A stretch of 64,000 nucleotides of DNA from Herbaspirillum sp. CF444 (GCF_000282135.1 NZ_AKJW01000058.1:186001-250000), one strand, 5' to 3'. Shown: positions 31,918-41,587, counted from the first letter of the stretch. Numbers and translations: made by a program. The notes: generated by a model not told the origin, from the letters alone.

Positions 31918-31947
31918 GTTGGTGCAGTGGAGGAAGTTAAGCGGAAG

Positions 31948-32634
31948 TTATTCCGGCACAACCAATGGAATCTGGCGCAGCCAGTGCACCAGCGGATAAG
32001 CGTCCTTGAAACCAGCCAGCACTTCCTTGCCGAGATCGGCCGGAATCTTTTTCTTGATGCTGCTTTCTTTCCAGACGATGAAATTTTTCAGTTTCACGTA
32101 TTCGATATGCGGGCTGTCGGCGTCGAAGCCTTTAGGCGGACGCGTCAGTTTGCCTTCTTCCTGCAAACCGCCGTAGTTGTCCTTGATGGACTTGGTCTTG
32201 ATCACCTTGCTGAAACCGGCGGCATCGGCGATGACTTGCTGGCGGATGGCGCGCAGGCGATCCGATGGCGGCATGTATTCGCCGCCGGCGATCAGCAACT
32301 GGCCATCGGCATCGATGTGGAAGTAATAAGCCGGGCCGCCGCCCGAGCTCGGTTTCTTCAGGCCGCTGGCGGTCAGCGACGCGGAGAAGTGCGTCTTGTA
32401 CGGGCTCTTGTCGTGCGAGAAGCGCATGTCGCGGTTGATGCGGAACAGCGCTTTCTTGGGATTGCAGCTGGCGAGGATGGGATCGAATTTGCTGATGTCG
32501 GCGATCAGTTTGGTCACCAGTTCCAGGAACTCGGCGCGCAGGATGTCGTAACGCGGCTTGTTCATGACGAACCAGGCGCGGTTGTTGTTCTCCGACAGCT
32601 CGGCGAGATATTGGGTCAGGTCGCGGATGTGCAT
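31948..32634 (-). CDS. DUF2461 (TIGR02453) family protein
   Basis: Conserved protein of 228 residues with no known reaction. Family features: LTQYLAELSENNNRAWFVMNKPRYD near the start, FRINRDMRFSHDKSPYKTHFSA and AYYFHIDADGQLLIAGGEYMP. No signal peptide or membrane segment is visible. It lies 40 bases downstream of the HtrA-type protease gene on the same strand and may be cotranscribed; a functional link is unproven. Confidence 0.87.
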   Translation of the reverse strand: MHIRDLTQYLAELSENNNRAWFVMNKPRYDILRAEFLELVTKLIADISKFDPILASCNPKKALFRINRDMRFSHDKSPYKTHFSASLTASGLKKPSSGGGPAYYFHIDADGQLLIAGGEYMPPSDRLRAIRQQVIADAAGFSKVIKTKSIKDNYGGLQEEGKLTRPPKGFDADSPHIEYVKLKNFIVWKESSIKKKIPADLGKEVLAGFKDAYPLVHWLRQIPLVVPE

Positions 32635-32674
32635 ACGCTTGCTTTCTTGTGTCTGTTCGTTGTGTTCGTCTTGA

Positions 32675-33844
<1,170 letters not shown>

Positions 33845-33869
33845 ATTGAAATAAAGATGAGGATGAAAG

Positions 33870-34640
33870 ATGACCCTGCGCACAGCAAATAGGGATGAAC
33901 TTGCCAAATACCTGGCGCAAACGCTGAATATCACACAATACCGCGATTATTGCCCAAATGGGCTACAGGTGGAAGGGCGCGCCGAGATCGGCCTGGTCGT
34001 CAGCGGCGTGACGGCGAGCCAGGCGCTGATCGAAGCGGCGGTGGAGCTGAAGGCCGACGCCATCCTGGTGCATCACGGCTATTTCTGGCGCGGCGAGGAT
34101 GCGCGCGTGATCGGCACCAGGCAAAAGCGCCTCAAGGCGCTGCTGACGCATGACATCAACCTGTTCGCCTATCACTTGCCGCTCGATGGTCATCCCGAGC
34201 TTGGCAACAACGCGCAGCTGGCGCGGCAACTGAGCCTGGTCGGCGAGGAGCGCTTCTGCGACGACAAGCTGGGCTGGTTGGGTAGCGTGCAGGCAGAAGC
34301 CAATGTCGCCACCGTCGGCGACCTCGCGCGTCTGATTGAGCGTCGCCTCGGTCGCCAGCCATTGCTGATCGGGGATCCGGATCAAGCGATCGGCAAAGTC
34401 GGCTGGTGCACCGGCGGGGCACAAGGGTTTCTCGGCGACGCGATCGCCGCCGGCGCCTCGGTTTACATCAGCGGCGAAATCTCCGAGCAGACCGTGCATC
34501 TGGCGCGCGAAACCGGCGTGGCCTACATCGCCGCCGGTCACCATGCCACCGAGCGCTACGGCGTGCAGGCGCTGGGCGCGCATCTTGCCGATCATTTCGG
34601 CATCCGTCATCAGTTCATCGATATCGACAATCCGGCCTGA
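33870..34640 (+). CDS. NIF3/YbgI-like GTP cyclohydrolase 1 type 2 homologue
   Basis: DUF34/NIF3 dinuclear-metal protein of 256 residues. Motifs: [24 protein letters not shown], metal-binding [37 protein letters not shown] and the C-terminal [21 protein letters not shown]. The function in bacteria is not settled. It is divergent from the HtrA-type gene with 25 bases between start codons, so the promoters must overlap or lie inside the neighbours. Confidence 0.93.
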   Translation: MTLRTANRDELAKYLAQTLNITQYRDYCPNGLQVEGRAEIGLVVSGVTASQALIEAAVELKADAILVHHGYFWRGEDARVIGTRQKRLKALLTHDINLFAYHLPLDGHPELGNNAQLARQLSLVGEERFCDDKLGWLGSVQAEANVATVGDLARLIERRLGRQPLLIGDPDQAIGKVGWCTGGAQGFLGDAIAAGASVYISGEISEQTVHLARETGVAYIAAGHHATERYGVQALGAHLADHFGIRHQFIDIDNPA

Positions 34641-34664
34641 AGCAAGCGATCAACCCCGCAATGG

Positions 34665-34691
34665 CAAAAAGCCCGCATCGAGCGGGCCTTT
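34665..34691. terminator. Intrinsic terminator between NIF3-like gene and mscL
   Basis: AAAAA, GCCCGC (34671-34676), loop ATCGA, GCGGGC (34682-34687), then CTTTT. A and T runs on both sides suit the two convergent genes. Confidence 0.85.
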
Positions 34692-34703
34692 TGCACGGCT
34701 TGT

Positions 34704-35135
34704 TTATTTTCTGAGCGAATCGCGGATTTCGCGCAACAGCACGATGTCTTCCGGTGGCGCGGCGGGGGCGGCAGGCGCTTCTTCCGCTTGATGCGAGGCC
34801 AGGTCGCGCGCCTTGTTGATCATGCGGACCATCTGGAAAATGATGAAAGCCAGGATCAGGAAGTTGATCAGGATGGTCAGGAAATTACCGTAAGCGAACA
34901 CCGCGCCGGCTTTTTTAGCTTCCACCAGCGTCAATTGGGCGCTCTGGCCGTTGAGCGGCAGATAGTAGTTGGCAAAATCCAGTCCGCCGAAAATCTTTCC
35001 GACCACCGGCATGATGATGTCCTGCACCAGCGATTCGACAATTTTGCCGAAGGCGCCGCCGATAATTACACCGACTGCGAGGTCGACTACGTTGCCCTTG
35101 AGCGCGAAAGTACGAAATTCTTGCATCATGCCCAT
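34704..35135 (-). CDS. mscL: Large-conductance mechanosensitive channel MscL
   Basis: Pentameric osmotic safety valve of 143 residues. Motifs: [31 protein letters not shown] (S1 and first helix), [13 protein letters not shown], and the second helix [24 protein letters not shown]. The C-terminal helix region has an AAPAAPP linker before [12 protein letters not shown]. Confidence 0.97.
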   Translation of the reverse strand: MGMMQEFRTFALKGNVVDLAVGVIIGGAFGKIVESLVQDIIMPVVGKIFGGLDFANYYLPLNGQSAQLTLVEAKKAGAVFAYGNFLTILINFLILAFIIFQMVRMINKARDLASHQAEEAPAAPAAPPEDIVLLREIRDSLRK

Positions 35136-35330
35136 CTTTTTCTCCTATAAATTGTTGCAAAACGACGCAGTCGGTTATATCGTGCTTCGATTAAAAAGTA
35201 AATTGCTGGCAATTTATTGCACAATACAAAAAGCAGAGACATTTCTATGGAAGTACTTGAAATATTAAAAAAGTTCCATAAATCGCATTTCCCGAATTGT
35301 TATTCGCTTTAAAAGGCACTTCAGGTTAGT

Positions 35331-35336
35331 TATAAT
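35331..35336 (+). promoter_or_regulatory. petA: Candidate petABC promoter -10 box
   Basis: Perfect TATAAT, 55 bases before the petA ATG. TTTAAA at 35308-35313 is a 4-of-6 match to a -35 hexamer at 17-base spacing. The 256-base gap between mscL and petA is visibly AT-rich and has no gene. Confidence 0.55.
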
Positions 35337-35391
35337 CTAAGGTTGCTGGAAGTTCCGTTGAGTTTTCGTATTTTCACTAATTGGGGTTGGT

Positions 35392-36000
35392 ATGAGTAAC
35401 GAAAAACAGGTCGACTCCAGTCGGCGAGGTTTGCTCGTCGCGACTTGCGCGGCGGGTGGCGTGGCAGGACTGGCTACAGCAGGAGCATTTGTTTCCACTT
35501 TTCAACCATCGGAACGCGCCAAGGCAGCAGGCGCGCCGGTCGAAGTGGATATTTCCACCTTGGCGCCGGGCGAAATGAAAACCGTCGAATGGCGCGGCAA
35601 GCCGGTGTGGATTCTCAAGCGTACGCCGGAAATGGTGGAGTCGCTGAAAAAAGTCGACGCACAGGTCGCCGATCCGCAATCCAAGCGCACCGAATTTTCC
35701 ACCACTCCTGAATACGCGCTGAACGAATGGCGTTCGATCAAGAAGGACGTGCTGGTGGTCGTGGGCATCTGTCCGCATCTGGGATGTTCGCCGAGCTCGA
35801 AGTTCCAGACCGGCGCGCAGCCGTCGCTGCCGGACGACTGGCAGGGCGGTTTCCTCTGTCCGTGCCACGGATCGACGTTCGACCTGGCGGGCCGGGTCTA
35901 CAAAAACAAACCGTCCCCAGACAACCTCCAGGTTCCACGGTACATGTTTGACGGCGACACGAAACTGGTCATCGGCAAAGATGAGAAAGGCGAGGCGTAA
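35392..36000 (+). CDS. petA: Ubiquinol-cytochrome c reductase Rieske iron-sulfur subunit PetA
   Basis: Rieske [2Fe-2S] subunit of complex III, 202 residues. The N-terminus has a twin-arginine motif (SSRRGLLVATC) and one membrane helix, so it is a Tat substrate. Cluster ligands are in CPHLGCSPSS and CPCHGSTFD. The AGRVYKNKPSPDNLQVPRY region is typical. The stop is 2 bases before petB. Confidence 0.97.
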   Translation: MSNEKQVDSSRRGLLVATCAAGGVAGLATAGAFVSTFQPSERAKAAGAPVEVDISTLAPGEMKTVEWRGKPVWILKRTPEMVESLKKVDAQVADPQSKRTEFSTTPEYALNEWRSIKKDVLVVVGICPHLGCSPSSKFQTGAQPSLPDDWQGGFLCPCHGSTFDLAGRVYKNKPSPDNLQVPRYMFDGDTKLVIGKDEKGEA

Positions 36001-36002
36001 TC

Positions 36003-37451
36003 ATGGCCGCATTCCAAGAAAAACAATTGCCGAAAGACGCACCTGTATCCGCTAAAGCATTGAACTGGGTCGACGCCCGTTTCCCGCTGACTTCCACTTG
36101 GAAAGCGCATCTTTCCGAGTACTACGCTCCCAAGAATTTCAATTTCTGGTACGCCTTCGGTTCGCTGGCGCTGCTGGTGCTGGTCATCCAGATCGTGACC
36201 GGGATCTTCCTGGTGATGCACTACAAGCCTGACGCGAATCTGGCATTCGCTTCGGTCGAATACATCATGCGCGACGTCCCCTGGGGTTGGCTGGTGCGTT
36301 ACATGCATTCCACCGGCGCGTCGGCATTCTTCATCGTGGTCTACCTGCACATGGTGCGCGGCCTGCTGTACGGCTCGTATCGCAAACCGCGCGAGCTGGT
36401 CTGGCTGTTCGGCGTCGCCATCTTCCTGTGCCTGATGGGCGAAGCCTTCATGGGTTACCTGCTGCCATGGGGCCAGATGTCGTACTGGGGCGCACAGGTG
36501 ATCGTCAACCTGTTCGGCGCAATCCCTTTCATCGGCCCTGACCTGTCGCTGTGGATCCGCGGCGACTACGTCGTCTCCGACGCCACGCTGAACCGCTTCT
36601 TTTCGTTCCACGTGATCGCGATTCCGCTGGTGCTGATCGGCCTGGTGGTGGCGCACATCGTCGCGCTGCACGAAGTCGGTTCGAACAACCCGGACGGCGT
36701 CGAGATCAAGGAAAAGCTGGACGACAAGGGCGTGCCGCTGGACGGCGTGCCTTTCCATCCTTACTACTCCGTGCATGACGTGATGGCGGTTGCCGTATTC
36801 CTGATCGTATTCACCGCCGTCGTGTTCTTCGCGCCGGAAATGGGTGGCTACTTCCTCGAATACAACAACTTCATCCCTGCCGATTCGCTGAAGACGCCGC
36901 CGCACATCGCACCGGTCTGGTACTTCACGCCGTTCTACTCGATCCTGCGTGCGACGACATCGGATTTCATGGTGTACCTGATGGCCGGTATTGCGGCCTA
37001 CGTTGCGCTGCTGCTGGTGAAATCCAATCGCAGCGCGATCTTCAAGGTGGCGGCGATCGTCATCGGCGTGGCCATCATTGCCGGCATGGCGATTTTCGAT
37101 GCGAAGTTCTTCGGTGTCGTGCTCATGGGCGTGTCCGTCATGATCCTCGGCGGCCTGCCCTGGCTGGATCACTCGCAGGTGAAGTCGATCCGCTATCGCC
37201 CGAGCTGGCACAAATACATCTACATCGTGTTTGCGATTGCCTTCCTGGTGCTGGGTTACCTCGGCGTCAAGCCGCCAGGCGTCTGGGGCGCATTGCGCGT
37301 GGGTGAACATATCATCCTGAACGACATTGCCCAGACCGTAAGTCAAGTATGTACTTTCATTTACTTCGGTTTCTTCTTGCTGATGCCATGGTGGAGTGCT
37401 GCAGGACAGTTCAAGCAAGTTCCTGACCGCGTTACTTATCATCCGCACTAA
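36003..37451 (+). CDS. petB: Cytochrome b subunit PetB of complex III
   Basis: Eight-helix membrane subunit of 482 residues that holds both haems b and the Qo/Qi sites. Motifs: WYAFGSLALLVLVIQIVTGIFLVMHYKP, haem-ligand histidines in RYMHSTGASAFF and HMVRGLLYGSYR, later FFSFHVIAIP and AHIVALHEVGSNNP. The Qo PEWY motif appears as APVWYFTP, a variant. It is longer than the mitochondrial form by a C-terminal extension with extra helices, as usual in betaproteobacteria. Confidence 0.96.
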   Translation: MAAFQEKQLPKDAPVSAKALNWVDARFPLTSTWKAHLSEYYAPKNFNFWYAFGSLALLVLVIQIVTGIFLVMHYKPDANLAFASVEYIMRDVPWGWLVRYMHSTGASAFFIVVYLHMVRGLLYGSYRKPRELVWLFGVAIFLCLMGEAFMGYLLPWGQMSYWGAQVIVNLFGAIPFIGPDLSLWIRGDYVVSDATLNRFFSFHVIAIPLVLIGLVVAHIVALHEVGSNNPDGVEIKEKLDDKGVPLDGVPFHPYYSVHDVMAVAVFLIVFTAVVFFAPEMGGYFLEYNNFIPADSLKTPPHIAPVWYFTPFYSILRATTSDFMVYLMAGIAAYVALLLVKSNRSAIFKVAAIVIGVAIIAGMAIFDAKFFGVVLMGVSVMILGGLPWLDHSQVKSIRYRPSWHKYIYIVFAIAFLVLGYLGVKPPGVWGALRVGEHIILNDIAQTVSQVCTFIYFGFFLLMPWWSAAGQFKQVPDRVTYHPH

Positions 37452-37470
37452 GCCAGCCAAGAGGATAAAA

Positions 37471-38235
37471 ATGACATTGCTGAAAAGACTGATCTCGACT
37501 CTCGTGCTGCTGCCTGCGCTGGCTTACGCCAATGAAGGCGGGTATCCGCTGGATACGGCGCCAGACCGCACGACCGACGTCTCGGCCCTGCAAAATGGCG
37601 CCAAGCTGTTCGTCAACTATTGCCTGAATTGCCACTCGGCATCAGCCATGCGTTACAACCGCCTGCGCGATATCGGTTTATCCGAAGATCAGATCAAGAA
37701 CAACTTGCTGTTCACCGGCGAAAAAGTCGGCGATCTGATGAAAAACACCATGTTGCCGCAAGACGCCAAGGCATGGTTCGGCACCGTTCCGCCCGATTTG
37801 TCGGTGATTGCCCGCGCCAAGGCGTCCGAAGCCGGCAGCGGCCCGGACTGGATCTATACCTATCTGCGCACTTACTACAAGGACGACAGCCGCCCAACCG
37901 GCTGGAATAACATGGTTTTCCCCAACGTCGGCATGCCGCATGTGTTGTGGGAATTGCAAGGTATTCGCGCGCCAAAGTATGCAGAAGAGAAAGATCCGCA
38001 CGAAGAAGGCAAGACCATTCACAAATTTGTGGGCTTCGAACAGTTGAAACCAGGCAAGATGACCGCTGTCGAATACGACAATGCCGTGGCAGATTTGGTC
38101 GGATACTTGCAATGGATGGGCGAACCCGCGCAAAATACGCGTAAGCGCCTCGGCGTCTGGGTTTTACTGTTCTTGGGCGCCTTCCTGGTGTTGGCATGGC
38201 GTCTGAACGCTTCCTTCTGGAAAGAAGTCAAGTAG
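37471..38235 (+). CDS. petC: Cytochrome c1 subunit PetC of complex III
   Basis: Haem-c subunit of 254 residues. The start at 37471 follows GAGGAT and gives a signal peptide ending PALAYANEG. The haem motif is CLNCHSAS, and the methionine ligand is likely in FPNVGMPHVLWE. The C-terminal anchor is VWVLLFLGAFLVLAW. It lies 19 bases after petB. Confidence 0.96.
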   Translation: MTLLKRLISTLVLLPALAYANEGGYPLDTAPDRTTDVSALQNGAKLFVNYCLNCHSASAMRYNRLRDIGLSEDQIKNNLLFTGEKVGDLMKNTMLPQDAKAWFGTVPPDLSVIARAKASEAGSGPDWIYTYLRTYYKDDSRPTGWNNMVFPNVGMPHVLWELQGIRAPKYAEEKDPHEEGKTIHKFVGFEQLKPGKMTAVEYDNAVADLVGYLQWMGEPAQNTRKRLGVWVLLFLGAFLVLAWRLNASFWKEVK

Positions 38236-38256
38236 GCAGTGAAGTAAGTTTATTGT

Positions 38257-38275
38257 GTCCGCGCAGTCTGCGGAC
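38257..38275. repeat. Short inverted repeat GTCCGC/GCGGAC after petC
   Basis: GTCCGC, a 7-base spacer and GCGGAC. There is no T run. The same arms recur in the element at 41552, with a different spacer. Confidence 0.4.
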
Positions 38276-38335
38276 GTACGTATCGGGGTGAGGCGTACAG
38301 CGTCTCGCCCCCTTTGTTTCTAAGGCACTACAAAA

Positions 38336-38947
38336 ATGATGGTTCTCTACTCGGGCACAACCTGCCCATTCTCGCAACGTTGCCGCCTCGTTCTGTTTGA
38401 AAAGGGCATGGACTTTGAAATTCGCGACGTTGATCTGTTCAACAAGCCGGAAGACATCTCGGTCATGAATCCCTACGGTCAGGTGCCTATCCTGGTCGAG
38501 CGCGATCTGGTTCTGTACGAATCCAACATCATCAACGAATACATCGACGAACGCTTCCCGCATCCGCAGCTGATGCCGGCGGATCCGCTGATGCGCGCGC
38601 GCGCACGTCTCATGCTGTTCAATTTCGAAAAGGAATTGTTCATCCACGTGCACACGCTGGAAAACGAAAAGACCAAGGCAGCAGAAAAAGCACACGAAAA
38701 GGCCCGCGCAGAAATCCGCGATCGCCTGACCACGCTGGCGCCGCTGTTCCTGAAGAACAAGTACATGCTCGGCGATGAGTTCTCCATGCTCGATGTCGCG
38801 CTGGCGCCGTTGCTCTGGCGTCTCGACCACTACGGCATCGAACTGTCGAAGACCGCAGCGCCGCTGATGAAATACGCCGAGCGTATCTTCTCGCGTCCTG
38901 CCTACATCGAAGCACTGACGCCTTCCGAAAAGGTCATGCGTCGTTAA
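38336..38947 (+). CDS. sspA: Stringent starvation protein A, GST fold
   Basis: RNA-polymerase-associated GST-fold protein of 203 residues. An N-terminal thioredoxin-like domain ([25 protein letters not shown], then NPYGQVPILVERDLVLYESNIINEYIDERFPHP) leads into an all-helical C-terminal domain. The PHP motif is present as FPHPQ. It is followed by sspB, and preceded by petC as in many betaproteobacteria. Confidence 0.95.
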   Translation: MMVLYSGTTCPFSQRCRLVLFEKGMDFEIRDVDLFNKPEDISVMNPYGQVPILVERDLVLYESNIINEYIDERFPHPQLMPADPLMRARARLMLFNFEKELFIHVHTLENEKTKAAEKAHEKARAEIRDRLTTLAPLFLKNKYMLGDEFSMLDVALAPLLWRLDHYGIELSKTAAPLMKYAERIFSRPAYIEALTPSEKVMRR

Positions 38948-39088
38948 GCTGCGCGCTGCATTGTGTATTATCCTGTCTCGCCGGTTGATCCATCTCAATA
39001 GGACAATCGGCGAACGCATTTAAGATTACTGCTTTAAAGATTGCTGCGTTATTGCGCGGCGGTCCGTTTTTCCGGATCGGTTTTTTCC

Positions 39089-39577
39089 ATGCCAGAAGTA
39101 TCTACCAAACCTTATCTCCTGCGCGCCATTTACGAATGGTGCACAGACAACGGCTATACGCCGCACATCGCGGTGGTGGTGGATGCGCGCACACGCGTGC
39201 CCATGCAATTCGTCAAGAACGGCGAGATTGTGCTCAACATCAGTTTCGAAGCCACCAGCGGTCTCAAGATGGACAACGACGTCATCAGCTTCAGCGCTCG
39301 TTTCGGCGGCGTCTCGCGCGACATCTCGGTCCCGGTCGACAACGTCATCGCCATCTACGCGCGTGAAAACGGACAAGGCATGGCATTCGAAGCGCCGGCC
39401 GTGCTTGCCGTCGGCGAGCACGTCGATGATGAGCCGGATGCAGCACCGACGCAGACGCTCGGTCTTGCATCCGTTCCTGCATCCGGAAAAGTTGAAGCCA
39501 GCAGCGAAGAAAACCACGATAACGAACCGGAACCACCAAAAAAAGGTGGAAGACCTGTACTAACCAGAATTAAATAG
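39089..39577 (+). CDS. sspB: ClpXP adaptor SspB
   Basis: Delivers ssrA-tagged proteins to ClpXP. The start is taken at 39089 (MPEVSTKPYLLRAIYEWC), giving 162 residues; the longer frame upstream is not conserved sequence. Features: YTPHIAVVVDARTRVPMQFV, FSARFGGVSRDISVPVDNVIAIYARENGQGM, and the C-terminal ClpX-binding tail KKGGRPVLTRIK. A TATAAT box at 39580, just past its stop, probably belongs to the tRNA. Confidence 0.95.
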   Translation: MPEVSTKPYLLRAIYEWCTDNGYTPHIAVVVDARTRVPMQFVKNGEIVLNISFEATSGLKMDNDVISFSARFGGVSRDISVPVDNVIAIYARENGQGMAFEAPAVLAVGEHVDDEPDAAPTQTLGLASVPASGKVEASSEENHDNEPEPPKKGGRPVLTRIK

Positions 39578-39579
39578 GC

Positions 39580-39585
39580 TATAAT
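39580..39585 (+). promoter_or_regulatory. Candidate -10 box for tRNA-Thr
   Basis: Perfect TATAAT, 16 bases before the tRNA. The -35 at 17-18 bases upstream is weak. Confidence 0.5.
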
Positions 39586-39600
39586 CTCGTTCTCAGTTTT

Positions 39601-39676
39601 GCTGGCTTAGCTCATCTGGTAGAGCACCTGACTTGTAATCAGGGGGTGGCGGGTTCAAGTCCTGCAGCCAGCACCA
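39601..39676 (+). tRNA. tRNA-Thr, anticodon TGT
   Basis: Full cloverleaf. The acceptor arms GCTGGCT/AGCCAGC pair, the anticodon stem is CCTGA/TCAGG with loop CTTGTAA (anticodon TGT at 39634-39636), the T loop is GTTCAAG, the discriminator is A and CCA is encoded. Its 3' half is duplicated at 41343. Confidence 0.97.
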
Positions 39677-39682
39677 GTATTT

Positions 39683-39710
39683 AAAAGGCCCACCGCTCGG
39701 TGGGCCTTTT
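39683..39710 (+). terminator. Intrinsic terminator of tRNA-Thr
   Basis: AAAAGGCCCACCG, loop CT, CGGTGGGCCTTTT. A duplicate lies at 41396-41423. Confidence 0.9.
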
Positions 39711-39800
39711 TGTTTTGCTTCGCAACGCCCCTGTTTTGCGAAGCGGCCTGTTTTTTTGTGATTTTATGCAGTCGCTAAAACTGGATGATTTTTACTCGCA

Positions 39801-39831
39801 AAAAATAGCCCAAATTAATTGGGCTATTTTT
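39801..39831. terminator. Second hairpin terminator, bidirectional
   Basis: AAAAATAGCCCAA / TTGGGCTATTTTT around ATTAA. It could end transcription of the minus-strand gene at 39868. The version in repeat copy 2 (near 41511-41542) carries mismatches in the stem. Confidence 0.7.
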
Positions 39832-39867
39832 TGCTGATCACGTTAGCTTCGCTCACTTTGCGGACGA

Positions 39868-40329
39868 TCACGCAGGCCGCTTGGATTCTGGAGTTATCTC
39901 AGCAGTGCTGTCACGAAGGCCTACTTTCCGGTATATCCACCAGTAGGCAAGTCCGCTTGCGAGCCCTGATCCTAGATAGTTCAGAGAATCATAAAAACCG
40001 GACTGTACCCAACGAACAGATGTGAACGGTTGAGCAAGCTCGATCCAGAGAGGTATGGCGCAGATAAAGCCAGCTATTCCGTACTGCCACCATCGCGTTA
40101 GACGAAACTTCCAAAACAAGAGTGCAAGCGGTAAGCCAACGATCAGCGCCGCAATTATCGCGAGAGGGAAGCCAATGAACCACATCAGGGGCAAGGCAGC
40201 ACACCACGTCCCTGTTCCGTGGGCGAGCCCTACGCCGCAGGTGGTAAATGTGGCTCCAGTCACGCCAATAACGGCAGCGACCCCAAGCATCGACATAGTA
40301 CGGAACACTGACTTGGTAGTTGGACGCAT
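39868..40329 (-). CDS. Small membrane protein of unknown function
   Basis: I do not recognise this 153-residue protein. The start at 40329 (MRPTTKSVFRTM) is preceded by AGGAAGAAACA; the frame extends 10 codons further up without a better signal. About four hydrophobic segments: MLGVAAVIGVTGATF, LMWFIGFPLAIIAALIVGLPLALLF, YGIAGFICAIPLW and a weaker LNYLGSGLASGLAYWW. It is the last of three minus-strand membrane genes between the two tRNA-Thr repeat copies. Base composition looks lower in GC than the core genes. Confidence 0.65.
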   Translation of the reverse strand: MRPTTKSVFRTMSMLGVAAVIGVTGATFTTCGVGLAHGTGTWCAALPLMWFIGFPLAIIAALIVGLPLALLFWKFRLTRWWQYGIAGFICAIPLWIELAQPFTSVRWVQSGFYDSLNYLGSGLASGLAYWWIYRKVGLRDSTAEITPESKRPA

Positions 40330-40360
40330 TGTTTCTTCCTGTAGTGCTGCTGCGGGCATT

Positions 40361-40693
40361 CTATCGAGGTTTGCGAAACCACATTCCTAAAAAATACAGG
40401 ATCGGTAACGAGAGCGAAGTAAATATCAACATCGGAACCCTTAGGGGGCCAAATAGAGGGGGTTGTTCTACGATCCGGAGATGCTCTGCCGGAGGCTCAG
40501 GAAGAGTCCAGCCAATCACCAGGCTATAGCAAATAAAAAGCAAGATCAAAGATGCAGACGCAAAAAACCAAGGGTGATTGATTCGCCCCCAAAAGAAGAT
40601 CAAAGAGAGTGCTGTGTAAATAATAGGTAGAGCGAAGGCAAGCGCTAGTTCTAACTCTACTCCATCAGCAAACAGGTTTAACAAGTTATACAT
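40361..40693 (-). CDS. Small membrane protein of unknown function
   Basis: Not recognised; 110 residues. Three membrane segments are likely: LELALAFALPIIYTALSLIFF, FFASASLILLFICYSLVIGW and MLIFTSLSLPILYFLGMWF. A Pro/Glu-rich loop (TLPEPPAEHLRIVEQPP) lies between the second and third. It ends 31 bases before the next minus-strand start, so the two could share a transcript. Confidence 0.6.
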   Translation of the reverse strand: MYNLLNLFADGVELELALAFALPIIYTALSLIFFWGRINHPWFFASASLILLFICYSLVIGWTLPEPPAEHLRIVEQPPLFGPLRVPMLIFTSLSLPILYFLGMWFRKPR

Positions 40694-40801
40694 ATTCTCG
40701 AGCTAAGTCGTAATTGCGCTTGCCGCTGTCATTTTGGGGAATTGGTAACAACGACCGTTATTGACCGGAAGCAGACGTCTATTGGCCTATGCAGGACTCG
40801 T

Positions 40802-41107
40802 CTAAGTGGCTTTGCGGAAGAAATACCACGCAACGAGCAGTAGAAGAATTGCCGCTACTGAACACTGAATCATGAATACAGCATCTGCACCAAGCAGTGG
40901 CTTGTCCCCAGAGACGCTGGCAGGGTCTCTATACTCCAAAAATGTATTTGCGCCAGGCCCATAGTAGAGTGCCACCAAGGCATACATGATATTAAGGATC
41001 ACGGTCGAGAGAATGACAAACAACCACGGTCGACTGAGGCTGTTCCAAGTGATGCACGAAAAACCTATGGCGAGCAAGGATGGCAACGCGATGAACAGCA
41101 AAAACAT
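40802..41107 (-). CDS. Small membrane protein of unknown function
   Basis: Not recognised; 101 residues. Hydrophobic segments MFLLFIALPSLLAIGF, WLFVILSTVILNIMYALVALYY and FMIQCSVAAILLLLVAWYFF, with a loop GPGANTFLEYRDPASVSG. Size and topology resemble the neighbour at 40361, but no clear sequence similarity is visible. The upstream AGGGGATTC is a fair ribosome-binding site. Confidence 0.6.
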   Translation of the reverse strand: MFLLFIALPSLLAIGFSCITWNSLSRPWLFVILSTVILNIMYALVALYYGPGANTFLEYRDPASVSGDKPLLGADAVFMIQCSVAAILLLLVAWYFFRKAT

Positions 41108-41342
41108 GAATCCCCTCTTTTTTGATTTAGGTAATTAGCAGCTCCTGGTCGATTGCGGACGTCGGCGCTATGTTTGTCGCGCAACTTTATCAGGAACAGC
41201 CCCGTATTCGCATTAAGAACTGGAGATTCCGCTTCGCAATTCGCAATTGAGCCGAATGTAATTAGCCTTTGCGACCGGCTATAAATCCTTATTGCGAAGC
41301 AGAAAATAACCTAAGTTATTGATTTTTATGATTTCTACGTCG
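41108..41342. other. Non-coding spacer in the tRNA-Thr repeat interval
   Basis: No gene is seen. It holds CTGGTCGATTGCGGAC at 41145-41160, a partial copy of the GTCCGC-type element found at 41552 and 42146. Confidence 0.5.
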
Positions 41343-41395
41343 GACTTGTAATCAGGGGGTGGCGGGTTCAAGTCCTGCAGCCAGCAGCAGTATTT

Positions 41396-41423
41396 AAAAG
41401 GCCCACCGCTCGGTGGGCCTTTT
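41396..41423 (+). terminator. Duplicated intrinsic terminator in repeat copy 2
   Basis: Same AAAAGGCCCACCG / CGGTGGGCCTTTT stem as at 39683. With no tRNA gene before it, it probably has no dedicated transcript. Confidence 0.75.
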
Positions 41424-41551
41424 TATTTTGCTCCGCAATGCATTTTTTTGCGGAGCGGCCTGTTTTTGGTGATTTTATGCAGTCACTAAAACTGGATGAT
41501 TTTTACTCGCAAAAAAATAACCCAAACTAATCAGGCTATTTTTTTGATCTC

Positions 41552-41575
41552 GTCCGCTTCTGGCCGTTTGCGGAC
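41552..41575. repeat. Inverted-repeat element GTCCGC-N12-GCGGAC
   Basis: The spacer reads TTCTGGCCGTTT. A variant, GACCGC-TTCTGGCCGATT-GCCGAC, is at 42146-42169, with partial copies at 41145-41160 and 39857-39865. All lie in intergenic DNA of the accessory region. Confidence 0.55.
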
Positions 41576-41587
41576 AAGAATTGATAA

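Larger units (their letters stand above)
39630..39868 (+). repeat. Direct repeat copy 1: 3' half of tRNA-Thr plus downstream
   Basis: Starts at the anticodon stem of tRNA-Thr and runs through the terminator, a second hairpin and the following AT-rich stretch. It is matched by 41343 onward at an offset of 1713 bases, with an almost perfect first 80 bases and growing divergence after that. This copy keeps the intact tRNA and CCA. Confidence 0.85.
41343..41577 (+). repeat. Direct repeat copy 2: tRNA-Thr 3' remnant plus downstream
   Basis: Begins with the tRNA anticodon-stem half and matches 39630 onward. The 5' half of the tRNA is absent and CCA has become GCA, so it is not a functional tRNA gene. 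It includes a perfect copy of the tRNA terminator stem (41396-41423) and a degraded copy of the second hairpin. Confidence 0.85.

Noticed and set aside
35898-37460. Open frame of 520 codons on the minus strand opposite petB.
   Set aside because: It lies entirely antisense to a certain gene, has His/Asp/Gln-rich shadow composition and no family motif.
38257-38275. Terminator of petABC.
   Set aside because: A 6-base-pair stem without a T run is too weak; no clear petC terminator is seen.
41343-41390. Possible second tRNA-Thr gene.
   Set aside because: The 5' half (acceptor, D arm, part of the anticodon stem) is missing and CCA is changed to GCA.
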